NCBI GenBank assembly: GCA_002294045.1
Contig: DBEP01000114.1
Location: forward strand, 138,246-202,245
DNA length: 64,000 nt
DNA from: Lachnoclostridium sp. UBA903
GTDB lineage: Bacteria; Bacillota; Clostridia; Lachnospirales; Lachnospiraceae
Direction of reading: 5' to 3'
In this document: positions 17,371 through 26,301 of the stretch, in pieces
Layout of the letters: each line of letters starts with the position of its first letter
Numbering within the stretch: position 1 is the stretch's first letter
The notes under the pieces: model-generated
Told to the model about the DNA's origin: nothing
What the model saw: the letters and a program-made list of their open reading frames with translations, nothing else
Database searches by the model: none
Position numbers and translations under genes: made by a program

Positions 17371-17808
17371 ATGGCGCAGAATAAGAACGGAGAAATCCGG
17401 GAATGTAAAAGATGTGGGAAGATGTTCTTTTATACGGGGGTTGGTAAATGCATTTGCGCGGAATGCAAGGCGGAGGATGAAGCTGAGTTTGAAATGGTGA
17501 AGGATTATATCTATGATAATCATTCCGCTACAATTATGCAGGTTTCCAAGGAGACAGGAGTCAAAATCTGCAGAATAAAAAGTTATTTAAGGGACGGAAG
17601 GCTTATCATTCCTGACGGTTCCCCGATTTTTTTAAATTGTGAGGTCTGCGGAACCAATATAAAATTCGGCAGATTATGCCGTGAATGTGCAGATACTATG
17701 AGCAGTGAATTAAAACGTGAAATGCATGTCGATGAATTTCAAATCGGAGATAAACCCAAAAGCACTTACGACGCAAGGATGAGGTTTTTAGACCGGGACC
17801 ATACATAA
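17371..17808 (+). CDS. YvyF-like protein of the flagellar-operon family (TIGR03826-like)
   Basis: 145 residues in the chosen frame. Two zinc-finger-like Cys clusters flank a helix-turn-helix: CKRCGKMFFYTGVGKCICAEC at the N terminus (central part only quoted as CKRCGKMF and CICAEC), then VSKETGVKICRIKSYLRDGR, then CEVCGTNIKFGRLCRECA. This is the architecture of B. subtilis YvyF, encoded with flgM. Start choice: ATG 17371 has GGTGG five bases upstream. In-frame alternatives are ATG 17335 and TTG 17317, without clear ribosome binding sites, though the extra residues look protein-like. No flgM follows here, so the gene is detached from its usual context. Confidence 0.75.
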   Translation: MAQNKNGEIRECKRCGKMFFYTGVGKCICAECKAEDEAEFEMVKDYIYDNHSATIMQVSKETGVKICRIKSYLRDGRLIIPDGSPIFLNCEVCGTNIKFGRLCRECADTMSSELKREMHVDEFQIGDKPKSTYDARMRFLDRDHT

Positions 17809-18274
17809 ATATGATATGAAAACGGAAGCATTGGAACAGTAAATTAATAGTGTAAATCAGAACTACCTTCGAATAATTAAGCAGGTAGTTTTTTTATAAC
17901 AACGATACTGGTAAAAACAGCTTTTTTATTATGGCAGTTCTTTTTATTTTATATAAATAAATATACTAAATTTTTTGTAATACTTTAAAATATAGTTCTA
18001 AGCTTTAATAGTATAAATGAATTGCGGTTAAGTATTATTTTATATAGGTATTATTTTATAAAGGAACAATTCTGTTTGCAAATACATGTTTTTTTAAGAA
18101 AGTCATAGATTAGATTGCTAATTGGAAGGAAATGTTTTATTATTTATTACAGACGGTTTTATCTTTACACTGACAGTTCCGGAATATTATTTGTTCCCAT
18201 ATTGCCGATTTGAATAATATTCCCGATATTTTGAGCCGGCTGAAAGAAAAAGGAATGGAAATCAAGGTGATTTT
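17809..18274. other. Intergenic, very AT-rich, with a gene remnant
   Basis: Contains a terminator (17861-17896), about 250 bp of AT-rich sequence without features, and the 3' end of an apparently deleted gene just before the acetyltransferase. Confidence 0.5.
17861..17896 (+). terminator. Rho-independent terminator
   Basis: AACTACCT pairs with AGGTAGTT, followed by seven T. It closes the YvyF-like gene. Confidence 0.8.
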
Positions 18275-18277
18275 ATG
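18212..18277 (+). pseudogene. Possible 3' remnant of a deleted gene
   Basis: An open frame ending NIPDILSRLKEKGMEIKVIL then TGA overlaps the acetyltransferase start as ATGA. It reads like the C-terminal end of a protein, and the overlap is typical of coupled genes, but no start codon or body is present upstream. Family unknown. Confidence 0.35.
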
Positions 18278-18877
18278 AAAAGTAATTATAATGATATCAT
18301 GAGAGAAAATCCGGAAATTGAAACCAACCGTTTATTACTCCGAAAATTCGATATAAAGGATAAAGAGGCAGTTTTAGCATATGGAAGTGATGAGCAGACA
18401 TTAAAATATCTGATCTGGACCGGAATAAACAAACTGGCTGAGGCGGAAAATGTCATAACGGTATACTATTCCAGACCGGGAATATATGCCCTGGAATTAA
18501 AAGAGATTCATCAGTGCATCGGATGTATTGATATCCGCATTGAACCCCAGCATGAAAAAGCAAGCTTTGGTTATATTCTTAACCGGGATTTCTGGAATCA
18601 TGGTTATATGACGGAGGCATTAAAGGCGATATTAGAGTTATGCTTTACAAAGCTTGAACTAAACCGGGTTGAGGCAAGCCATTATGTCGGAAATGAGGGT
18701 TCCGGCAGGGTTATGCAAAATAGCGGCATGAGATTTGAGGGCGTATCCGTTCAGCAGGTGAAAATTAAAGGGATATTCCAGGATGTGGTTCACTATGGAA
18801 TTACGAAGTCCCAATGGAATGAGATGCCGAAATTTCAGATAAATCAGACCGGGATAAACGGATGGAGGGAAGGTTAA
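18275..18877 (+). CDS. GNAT N-acetyltransferase, RimJ/RimL-like
   Basis: 200-residue acetyl-CoA-dependent transferase. ETNRLLLRKFDIKDKEAV is the typical opening of the RimJ/RimL branch. The fold continues with GCIDIRIEPQHEKASFGYIL, the acetyl-CoA-binding helix WNHGYMTEAL and the C-terminal LNRVEASHYVGNEGSGRVMQ segment. The branch acetylates protein N termini, drugs or small amines; substrate unknown. Start ATG 18275 overlaps a preceding remnant frame, and the stop is directly followed by the next gene's ATG, so the two form an operon. Confidence 0.85.
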   Translation: MKSNYNDIMRENPEIETNRLLLRKFDIKDKEAVLAYGSDEQTLKYLIWTGINKLAEAENVITVYYSRPGIYALELKEIHQCIGCIDIRIEPQHEKASFGYILNRDFWNHGYMTEALKAILELCFTKLELNRVEASHYVGNEGSGRVMQNSGMRFEGVSVQQVKIKGIFQDVVHYGITKSQWNEMPKFQINQTGINGWREG

Positions 18878-19636
18878 ATGAAATTAGTAACGTTTAATAT
18901 CCGCTGCGATTACGGGCAGGATGGTCCCAACAGCTTTTGTTTCAGAAAGCCGTTGATTTTAGAAAAAATAAAAGCTGAAAATCCGGATATCATCTGCTTT
19001 CAGGAAGTACTTCCCCATGTAGCCGTATGGCTTAAAGACAATTTAAGCGATTACTGCGTGATCGGATGCGGAAGAGATGAAAAATTAGGAAATGAGCAAA
19101 CCAGTATAGTATATAAGAAATCCATTTACAATTTATTGGAAATGGAAGTATTTTGGCTGTCGGAAACTCCTAAGGTACCGGGCTCCCGTTATAAAAATCA
19201 AAGTGATTGCCCCAGGATTTGTACCATGGCATTATTCCAGAATGTTAAAACCAATGAAGTATTCCGGATATATAATACCCATCTGGATCATATCGGAAGC
19301 GAGGCCAGAAGATTAGGTCTTAGCCAGATTCTTAACAGGATGGAAAGGGAGGAGACTTTTATCCCGGCACCGGCCATATTAACCGGGGATTTTAACGCAC
19401 TGCCGGATTCTGCTGAGATGGAACTGTTAAAAGACTATCCCCGGCTTTTTGACCTGACGGCCGGTATCCAAGGAACCTTTCACGATTTCGGAAGGCGGAA
19501 AGAACCGGAGAAAATCGATTATATTATTGCCCAGGAGCAAATTACATGCCTGAATACAGAAGTCTGGAATGACTTCAAAGACGGGGTATATCTATCGGAC
19601 CATTATCCGGTCAGTGCAAAAATACGGATAAAATAA
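18878..19636 (+). CDS. Endonuclease/exonuclease/phosphatase (EEP) family hydrolase
   Basis: 252-residue magnesium-dependent phosphoesterase fold (DNase I/exonuclease III superfamily). Motifs: LVTFNIRCDYGQDG at the N terminus, CFQEV with the metal-binding Glu, YNTHLDHIGSEAR with the catalytic His, LTGDFNALPDS, and KIDYIIA with SDHYPV at the end. Members include sphingomyelinase-like, nucleic-acid and sugar-phosphate phosphodiesterases. No signal peptide, so it is likely cytoplasmic. The ATG immediately follows the stop of the GNAT gene with GGAAGG upstream. A terminator follows. Confidence 0.87.
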   Translation: MKLVTFNIRCDYGQDGPNSFCFRKPLILEKIKAENPDIICFQEVLPHVAVWLKDNLSDYCVIGCGRDEKLGNEQTSIVYKKSIYNLLEMEVFWLSETPKVPGSRYKNQSDCPRICTMALFQNVKTNEVFRIYNTHLDHIGSEARRLGLSQILNRMEREETFIPAPAILTGDFNALPDSAEMELLKDYPRLFDLTAGIQGTFHDFGRRKEPEKIDYIIAQEQITCLNTEVWNDFKDGVYLSDHYPVSAKIRIK

Positions 19637-19998
19637 ATTAAACCGGAGAAAAAAATGAATTAAAGGTTAAGGATAAGCTGGAGAGGTACTGCTGCCGGCT
19701 TATTTTTTTGCATTTTTTCAGAGAAAACCGCAGTAAATAAATAAAACAATGTCATAACTTTAAATATTTTGAAATGTAAGAATTTAAGTGATAAATTTAT
19801 TAAATGTCTTTAAAAATAATAAAAAGATATAATTAGTATAAAAATATAAAATAATGTCGAACTATTTATGTAGAAATATTTGTAAAAAAGTAGTAAAATA
19901 ATAACAATTAAGTTAAACTGAAACAGTATCTGTATATTGCTGAAAATTTGATGTGTTGTACATTTATTAAATTATTTTATCGAAAGGAAATTAAATTA
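19637..19998. other. AT-rich boundary before the biosynthetic cluster
   Basis: Contains one terminator, then about 280 bp of very AT-rich sequence. Base composition changes here: genes downstream to 29515 are clearly AT-richer than those upstream. No precursor-peptide frame was found. Confidence 0.5.
19675..19709 (+). terminator. Rho-independent terminator
   Basis: ATAAGCTGG and CCGGCTTAT pair, with one G-T, and are followed by seven T. Ends the GNAT/EEP operon. Confidence 0.75.
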
Positions 19999-20676
19999 AT
20001 GGAGAAGCGTATTATTTATGAATCAAAATTACATATGGAACAATTTATAGATGATGTTGCACACGACCGGGAACATATTTATAGAGTATTGAATACGGCA
20101 TTAGATATCGCGAAAACTGAGGAGGGGGTCAATGTATCAATATTAATTGTAGCGTGTTTGCTGCATGATATTGGAAGGGGAAAACAATTTGAAAATCCTA
20201 AACTGTGCCATGCCAGGGAAGGAGCAAAAATGGCTTACATATTCTTAACTGAAAGAGGAGTTAACCATGAAGAAGCAAGCAGTGTTAAAGCGTGTATAGA
20301 AACTCACAGATTCAGGAGTGATGATTCTCCTAAAAGTATAGAAGCAAAAATATTATTTGATGCGGATACTTTAGATGTTACAGGGGCACTTGGAATAGCG
20401 AGAAGTTTACATTATGAGGGGAAGACAGGAATACCGCTGTATCATGTGGATAGTAAGGGCAAAATCATAGAGGGTAAAAACGATCCGGAGGAATCTTTTT
20501 TTAAAGAGTATAACTATAAATTAATAAATGTATATAACCGGTTATATACAAAAAGGGGAAAAGAATTAGCAGAACAAAGAAAAAAAATGACCCATGCCTT
20601 TTATGAAGAGCTCTATAAAGAAATTACTGCAAACAGAAAGAATATAGAGGAAATTTGGGGTATGGAGGAATTATAG
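19999..20676 (+). CDS. HD-domain phosphohydrolase, first gene of the biosynthetic cluster
   Basis: 225-residue HD-superfamily hydrolase. Metal ligands are visible as the His of DREHIYRV, the HD pair of LLHDIGRG, the His of LCHAREGA, the His of IETHRFR and the Asp of FDADTLD. Relatives hydrolyse nucleotides and other phosphate esters. I chose ATG 19999 because GAAAGGA precedes it; the longer frame from 19948 adds 17 residues without a binding site. The stop is immediately followed by the ATG of the radical SAM gene. In this cluster it could trim a nucleotide or phosphorylated intermediate; that is inference. Confidence 0.85.
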   Translation: MEKRIIYESKLHMEQFIDDVAHDREHIYRVLNTALDIAKTEEGVNVSILIVACLLHDIGRGKQFENPKLCHAREGAKMAYIFLTERGVNHEEASSVKACIETHRFRSDDSPKSIEAKILFDADTLDVTGALGIARSLHYEGKTGIPLYHVDSKGKIIEGKNDPEESFFKEYNYKLINVYNRLYTKRGKELAEQRKKMTHAFYEELYKEITANRKNIEEIWGMEEL

Positions 20677-22074
20677 ATGTTAATTTGCAAAGATATTGAT
20701 ACTTATAGTTTTGGGATAGGGTATGTTGATGTATTATCCAACAGCTTGGAAGATTTTCATTATTATTACAAAGAAGAGTTTGTTGAATTAATAATGGCAG
20801 ATGGAAATACTGAAAAGCTGCTTTACATTATATTTGACTTGGATAATCATATACTAAGCATGGAGCTGGGAGAACAGGGAAGAAAAAACAGGGTTAAGAT
20901 TTTTTTGAGAAATTTTAACGGCGATATGTACGTATTTAACAAGAATATTGAAAATTTAAAGTTTGAATATTTAGATTACTATTTGGATTATTATAATGAA
21001 CATGTTGTAATAAATGAGAAAATTTCGGAACTCTTAATTGAAGGGTTGGTAAAAATACTAAAATATTTATTTAATAATAATGAGGATTGCTTGAAAAAAA
21101 TAAAAAAAATCGATTCCGAAATAATTTTGGAGAGCGCCGATGATGTGAAAGAGTTTGACAAATTCTGGAAAGAAATAATAAAAAAATGTATCGACAAAAA
21201 TGAATGGAGTAAATTAAAAAACAAAGAGGGCATTGTATCTATATATCCCAGTGAAATTTCTGTTTTACCTCCGGATATCCGTCCTGATATAAATAATAAT
21301 TATATGGTCCTGCAATTGGAGGTTGGATGCAGGATAATGGAAAAAAGGGGTAAAGCTTGCGGCTTTTGTACATCTTTTTCTGATAAAAAATGCTATAGCT
21401 GTGACTTGGAAAGTATTGAAAGTCAAATTGAAAAGCTAAAGAGGGAATACCCTAAGAAGATGGGGAAAGTTAAGAAAATATTTCTGTCGGACGGGGATGC
21501 GCTGTGGAGAGAGGACATAAGTGAGTGCATGAAATTTATCAGGGAAAGATTAGGAGAAGAAATTACATTTGATTCTTTCATTAGTACTCATACAATCCTA
21601 AATACACACGAAGATAAATGGGCCGGCATGGGGGAAAATGGATTGGATACCGTGTACTGGGGAGTTGAGAGTGCTTCTGATAAAGTTCTGGGATTAATTG
21701 ATAAGCCTCAAAGTGAAAAAGCGCTGCAACAAGCTAAAAAGATTCTGGAGAATAATAAAATAAAATACTGTATTATTATCATTGCAGGAGTAGGGGGAAT
21801 AAGAAACGTAATTAATGAAGAGGGGAGAGAGTTGGAGAATGGACACGTTAAAAAAACAAGCGCCTTTATAAATAACAGTAAATGTGCCGGGGTTTATATT
21901 TCGAAATTGCAGGTGGCAAGAGGTTCTTATCTGGAAAAAAATCAAAGAGAGGGGAAAATGCAGTTGATGTCGGATGAGGATATAAATAAGGAATACAGGG
22001 AATTAATAAAGTTAATATCGAAAAATGTCAAAGGGGCTTATGGAAACCAATTCGTTGTGAATGAGGAGGGGTAA
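20677..22074 (+). CDS. Radical SAM protein with Cx9CxxC cluster motif
   Basis: 465 residues. The [4Fe-4S]-binding cysteines lie around residue 220 in LEVGCRIMEKRGKACGFC: the spacing is Cx9CxxC, as in the Elp3/TIGR01210-type branch, not the classical Cx3CxxC. Two more Cys follow in KKCYSCD. The TIM-barrel continues with KIFLSDGDALW, TVYWGVESASDKVLG and IIIAGVGG. The first 200 residues do not resemble any domain I know. RBS GGAGG lies eight bases before ATG 20677. It should cleave S-adenosylmethionine to a 5'-deoxyadenosyl radical; the modified substrate is unknown. The cupin gene follows 3 bp later. Confidence 0.85.
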   Translation: MLICKDIDTYSFGIGYVDVLSNSLEDFHYYYKEEFVELIMADGNTEKLLYIIFDLDNHILSMELGEQGRKNRVKIFLRNFNGDMYVFNKNIENLKFEYLDYYLDYYNEHVVINEKISELLIEGLVKILKYLFNNNEDCLKKIKKIDSEIILESADDVKEFDKFWKEIIKKCIDKNEWSKLKNKEGIVSIYPSEISVLPPDIRPDINNNYMVLQLEVGCRIMEKRGKACGFCTSFSDKKCYSCDLESIESQIEKLKREYPKKMGKVKKIFLSDGDALWREDISECMKFIRERLGEEITFDSFISTHTILNTHEDKWAGMGENGLDTVYWGVESASDKVLGLIDKPQSEKALQQAKKILENNKIKYCIIIIAGVGGIRNVINEEGRELENGHVKKTSAFINNSKCAGVYISKLQVARGSYLEKNQREGKMQLMSDEDINKEYRELIKLISKNVKGAYGNQFVVNEEG

Positions 22075-22077
22075 ACC

Positions 22078-22734
22078 ATGTATGAGAAATATTTTGCCGG
22101 TATTTCCAATAATACATTTGAAGAATTCAGGTTAACGTCAAGAGAAGTACTGATAGACTTAGCAAATAATAAACAGTTAATGTGCGAAATGCTACGCAAT
22201 ATTCAAAACAGTGAGGAATTAATTAAGAAGTCGGAAAGCTATGACTTTTTAGATAAGTTCACAATTTATTCAAATAATGAGCAGCAGATTTATGCCAGAA
22301 TAAGTGTTTTTAATAATAAATATGGAAACAGGATTCATTATCATAGGTGGGACTACAGCAGTTACATATTAAAGGGAGGCTATACACAGTATATATACGG
22401 CCATTTACAAAAAGGAAAGGAATTAATCCGTGAGGCTTGCAGCTTGAATCCTATATTGGTTGAAGAACTTCAGGAGGGAAATCTATACTCTCTGGATAAT
22501 TCGGTAATACATTCTGTAAAAGCAATCCCCGGCAGCGTGTCAATTTGTATCAGGGGTAAATCCCAAAGAGACAGATTTCAGGTTATTGACACAAGAACCG
22601 ATACGGAATGGTGGCAATACGGACAGAAATTAGAAGCGTTCGAGGAACATCAGGTAAAACAAATAAGCTTTGAGGATTTAAAAGTAAAAGTAAACAGAAC
22701 ATGTGAATTTTTAGGAGGGGAGAAAAATGTTTAA
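22078..22734 (+). CDS. Cupin-fold protein, cysteine-dioxygenase-like
   Basis: 218 residues. A cupin core is visible in the middle: NRIHYHRWDYSSYILKGGY (the HxH metal pair, about residues 82-86) and, about 60 residues later, LYSLDNSVIHSVKAIPG with the third His. This is the pattern of mononuclear-iron cupins such as cysteine dioxygenase-like and related oxygenases. The N-terminal 60 residues are helical and not recognised. RBS GAGGAGGGG precedes ATG 22078. The 3' end overlaps the next radical SAM gene by 8 bp, so it is translationally coupled. Likely an iron oxygenase or isomerase in the pathway; the reaction is unknown. Confidence 0.7.
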   Translation: MYEKYFAGISNNTFEEFRLTSREVLIDLANNKQLMCEMLRNIQNSEELIKKSESYDFLDKFTIYSNNEQQIYARISVFNNKYGNRIHYHRWDYSSYILKGGYTQYIYGHLQKGKELIREACSLNPILVEELQEGNLYSLDNSVIHSVKAIPGSVSICIRGKSQRDRFQVIDTRTDTEWWQYGQKLEAFEEHQVKQISFEDLKVKVNRTCEFLGGEKNV

Positions 22735-23797
22735 ACTGGATGAGCAAATAAGAGAAGATTTATTAGATGCAGGAAAACAAAAAGGATTTGAAAATTTGTA
22801 TATTTACCTGTCTAATAATTGTGATTTCCATTGCAAGCATTGCTATTTGGGGGACAGGTTAATAAAAAAGGAAAGCATGGAACTCGTTGAGGTAAAAGAA
22901 CACTTGGAAACATGGAGAGAATTGGGAAGTAAAAAAGTCTGTTTTATTGGAGGGGAACCAACTTTATATCCGCATTTGAAAGAATGTGTAGATTACGCTG
23001 ATACTTTAAAGTATGAAAAAATAATTGTTGGCAGCAACGGTTCTGAGTATGCCGGAAATATATTGCTTGAGTTGGGAAATAGCAAAGTATCCTATGTACA
23101 GATTAGTTTAGATGGTGCGACAGAGAAAATAAATGATTCCATACGAAGAAAAGGGGCTTATCATGAGACTGTAAATACGATTAAAAAGCTGGTTGAAGCC
23201 GGATTTGATACTAGAATTATTATGACAGTAAATACATACAACGCATTTGAAGTGCTTGACATGATTGACCTTGCAAAAGAATTAGGCGTAACATTGGTAA
23301 AATTTCATATCATGTCCGAGATTGGAAATGTAAACGCAGACACAAATGTATCTGGCTTAAAAGCGATAGAACCTTTGAAATGGATAGAGATCTGTGAAAG
23401 CATTAAAGAATATGCCAAAGGTTATGCCGACAGAGATATGAAAATATCGTTTCAGCCGGCCTATGCAAAAAAAGGATATGAGGATTTCCATCTGGAACCA
23501 TATAAAGGGTGTGTCGGCAAATATTTAGAAAGAATGTCGGTTTTTCCGGACGGAAGATGTTATGTCTGTTCATTTTTGTTTGATTATGGGCTGTTCTACG
23601 CTAATTTTAGAGAGGGATTTATTGAAAAATGTGAACATTCAGAATTCGAATTTTTCAATAAACCTACATGTGGAGGATGTTTACAAGAGTGCAAATATGA
23701 CGGCTGTGCGGCAGAAGATATAATAACAGGAGAACGGGTCTGTTCAAGTAGTGATGCGATTTTTCCGGTATGCAGATTATGGAAAATAGAGCTGTAA
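22727..23797 (+). CDS. Radical SAM/SPASM-domain protein
   Basis: 356 residues. Classical radical SAM motif CDFHCKHCYLG (about residues 25-33), glycine motif CFIGGEPTLYP and the barrel end typical of MoaA/PqqE-like enzymes. The C-terminal SPASM-like region has many Cys: VFPDGRCYVCSF, then TCGGCLQECKYDGCAAE and a last Cys in FPVCRLW, enough for one or two auxiliary clusters. SPASM enzymes often modify ribosomal peptides (PqqE, AlbA, anSME). Start ATG 22727 overlaps the cupin gene, with GGAGGGG upstream. Substrate unknown, and no adjacent precursor peptide is evident. Confidence 0.9.
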   Translation: MFKLDEQIREDLLDAGKQKGFENLYIYLSNNCDFHCKHCYLGDRLIKKESMELVEVKEHLETWRELGSKKVCFIGGEPTLYPHLKECVDYADTLKYEKIIVGSNGSEYAGNILLELGNSKVSYVQISLDGATEKINDSIRRKGAYHETVNTIKKLVEAGFDTRIIMTVNTYNAFEVLDMIDLAKELGVTLVKFHIMSEIGNVNADTNVSGLKAIEPLKWIEICESIKEYAKGYADRDMKISFQPAYAKKGYEDFHLEPYKGCVGKYLERMSVFPDGRCYVCSFLFDYGLFYANFREGFIEKCEHSEFEFFNKPTCGGCLQECKYDGCAAEDIITGERVCSSSDAIFPVCRLWKIEL

Positions 23798-23808
23798 TGA
23801 GGAGTAAT

Positions 23809-24630
23809 ATGATTTACCATATATTATTGAAACCAGATTCCTTTTGGAAAAATTGTTATGAAAAAATAATAGTAGATTTAGTGTCCATTTATCAGATAAA
23901 ATTAATTGACTGGAATCTTATTATTCCTTCAGAAGAATTATTGGATCAGATGTATTTTTATAATTTTAAATGGGAATTTGATTATTATAATCTAAACAGA
24001 AAATTGTATTCGTTGGGCCCCTGCTTATCATTGGTGGCAGAGATTAAAGACTCGTTGGATATAAGAAAGATAAAAGGGGCGGCTTTACCTAAGGAGTATC
24101 AGCATAATTCGATTAGAAGCAGCTACCATGTTAAAGATAGAAATATTAATTTAATACATATAGCAGATGATATCAAGGAATCAATAAAAGAACTTTCTAT
24201 TATTTTCCAATGCGAATTTAAAAATGACGTAACTAAGGATTATAAAGAACAAAGTGAGATGATTCATGAAATTAAAAAATGCGCCGGATTTGGAAATGAA
24301 ATATCAGCTCGTAGTGTTTTAAACCTTCTTCTGGTGAGAATACACCAGAAAATATTTTCTACATTAAATGTGATATGGGGTATAACAGATAGAGATAGAA
24401 ACCTGAATTTTATGCTGGTTCCGGAAAATGAAAGGAAAAAAATTATATATCCGGTTATAGCTTTATATGAATTATATCATAGTATAAAGGCAGATGAAAA
24501 AAGTATACGTAATATTAAATTTCTGGAATACTTTTTATATGTATGTAAAAAGAATTTAATTTATATTTCGCAAATAGAAGAATATGTTTTACTCAGTGAT
24601 GCGGCTTATCAAAATGTTAATTTATGGTGA
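23809..24630 (+). CDS. Nucleoside-diphosphate-kinase-like domain with unknown C-terminal helical region
   Basis: 273 residues. Residues 1-125 follow the NDK fold: ILLKPDSF (active-site Lys), a PSEELLDQMYFY helix, LGPCLSLVAEI, NSIRSSYHV (Arg) and RNINLIHIADDIKESIKEL, where Arg, Asn and the phosphohistidine-position His are spaced as in NDK (N-x-x-H). The residual 145 residues are mostly helical and unlike any family I know. NDKs move a gamma-phosphate between nucleotides through the His. The sequence is too divergent to be the housekeeping enzyme. ATG 23809 has GAGGAG four bases upstream and aligns with the NDK start; longer in-frame starts exist at 23770 and 23797. Part of the 19999-29515 operon. 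Confidence 0.65.
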   Translation: MIYHILLKPDSFWKNCYEKIIVDLVSIYQIKLIDWNLIIPSEELLDQMYFYNFKWEFDYYNLNRKLYSLGPCLSLVAEIKDSLDIRKIKGAALPKEYQHNSIRSSYHVKDRNINLIHIADDIKESIKELSIIFQCEFKNDVTKDYKEQSEMIHEIKKCAGFGNEISARSVLNLLLVRIHQKIFSTLNVIWGITDRDRNLNFMLVPENERKKIIYPVIALYELYHSIKADEKSIRNIKFLEYFLYVCKKNLIYISQIEEYVLLSDAAYQNVNLW

Positions 24631-24714
24631 TTTTTTGGAGTGGATTTATTTTATTAGCCAGTGCATTCGTTCTAAAGATAAAGTGCCTACGAATTTTTGT
24701 GAGGAGTGTGTATT

Positions 24715-26286
24715 ATGGAAAATAATCTTATCCTTGTTACACAGGAATTAGTTGATAAAGGATTAAAACATGGATTTTCATTAATTTTAGCTGAAACGGA
24801 ATTACGTAGTTTCTTTCAGCTTGCTCAAACACATAAGCTTACCAATATAGTATTAGAATCATTAATCAGACAGTACCCTGCTAATCCCGCACTAAATGAG
24901 GCAAAATCCGAAATTTTATGCAATAGGCAAATATATTTAACCGAATTAAAAAAAATTGACGAGAAGTTAAAAACCGGTAAGATAAATTATATGTTAATTA
25001 AAGGGATGCCATTATCCGATTTTATTTTTGGCGATCCACATGCCAGAGTTTCATTGGATATTGATTTAGTATTAAATGACCAAGACATACCTTTGGCATA
25101 TTCAGCATTAAGAGAGTTAGGCTATAAACAAGCCAATAATGATTCGGATAGTTTTGTTTACAGTTTTATAGAGGCATATCATGAAATACTCATGGTGAAA
25201 TCTTACGATGAAAAGTGCTGTTTTGTTGAAATAAAGAGAGGCAGTTCAGCCACAGGTATTAATAATCGTATATGGTTTTCAGATATGGCCACATATACTA
25301 TAGAAGCATTAAATTTACAAACTCAAAGCCAAATCTGGACAATACTTCATCTGTTCGCCAATACTTTTCATGATAATGAAGATACTATGATTTTTCACGG
25401 AAGCAGATTGCGCAACTATTTTGATATAGCCTATTTATTGAACCACAAAAATATTGATTGGAATAAGGTATTGATAAAAGCACAGGAAGTGGAATGCATT
25501 CATAAGTTACACGAAGTATTAAAAAGTGTTACTGAAATATACAAAATTAACAATTTCGACGTTGAGCAGCTGATAAAACGGACAGAACGTAAATATTGTA
25601 CTTATGAATTAACGGCACCATTAATGGATGATACCCCCGATATTAGTCATAATTCCGGAACCATGGCGTATAAAATAAAAGCAAATGCAAAGTATACTAT
25701 TTTTGATAAGGATTTTAAGTATTATGAGTTTGTAAGAAATTATAAAGCTTTTGTTTTTAGCAAGAAAAATCCCAATTATCTGTTAAGGATACAACTGACG
25801 GATGACGGGATGTCCAGCCCACGCAAATATAAATATTCAGAAAAAGAAATATTTTATTATTTTGTAAATGGGGTTACATTTGATGTTTATTGTAAAATAA
25901 GGTCTGAGGATATAGAATATTTTGATAATAACGATTTCATTAAAATTGAATGGGTTGACGGTAATTATTTCTCGCCCATATATTATCAATTTTGTGAATA
26001 TCCGGTTTATGATGAGTTTGAAGTAAGAAAAGAAGCACAGTTAAAAGATGCATACTATTCTGAATCTTTTTTACAAAAAAACATTCAATTTCTTGTCAGG
26101 CCTGAGATTATTATGAAAAGATATAGTGATGATAAATATTTTTACTATGTATTTTCTTTCCCGAAGGATATAGTATTTGAGCTGAATGGATATATTATGA
26201 TAGAGATAAAATTGTGTAAAAAAATAAATGAGAATTTATCCTGTAATAAATCCTACGTACAAGACATCGTTGAATTAATGCAATGA
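24715..26286 (+). CDS. NTP_transf_5-like nucleotidyltransferase-fold protein with unknown C-terminal domain
   Basis: 523 residues. The first 300 resemble the uncharacterised nucleotidyltransferase family PF14907: MLIKGMPLSDFIFGDPHAR, then VSLDIDLVLNDQDI with the paired Asp, then a helical region ending near residue 285. Residues 320-523 form a beta-rich region of unknown family (FVFSKKNPNYLLRIQL, FDVYCKIRSEDIEYF). PF14907 members occur in lasso-peptide and other natural-product clusters. GAGGAG lies eight bases before ATG 24715; GTG 24706 is an alternative start. The ABC exporters follow 15 bp later. It may adenylylate a peptide or metabolite, or be a non-catalytic binder; unproven. Confidence 0.7.
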   Translation: MENNLILVTQELVDKGLKHGFSLILAETELRSFFQLAQTHKLTNIVLESLIRQYPANPALNEAKSEILCNRQIYLTELKKIDEKLKTGKINYMLIKGMPLSDFIFGDPHARVSLDIDLVLNDQDIPLAYSALRELGYKQANNDSDSFVYSFIEAYHEILMVKSYDEKCCFVEIKRGSSATGINNRIWFSDMATYTIEALNLQTQSQIWTILHLFANTFHDNEDTMIFHGSRLRNYFDIAYLLNHKNIDWNKVLIKAQEVECIHKLHEVLKSVTEIYKINNFDVEQLIKRTERKYCTYELTAPLMDDTPDISHNSGTMAYKIKANAKYTIFDKDFKYYEFVRNYKAFVFSKKNPNYLLRIQLTDDGMSSPRKYKYSEKEIFYYFVNGVTFDVYCKIRSEDIEYFDNNDFIKIEWVDGNYFSPIYYQFCEYPVYDEFEVRKEAQLKDAYYSESFLQKNIQFLVRPEIIMKRYSDDKYFYYVFSFPKDIVFELNGYIMIEIKLCKKINENLSCNKSYVQDIVELMQ

Positions 26287-26301
26287 TAGGATGGGGGCAT
26301 A

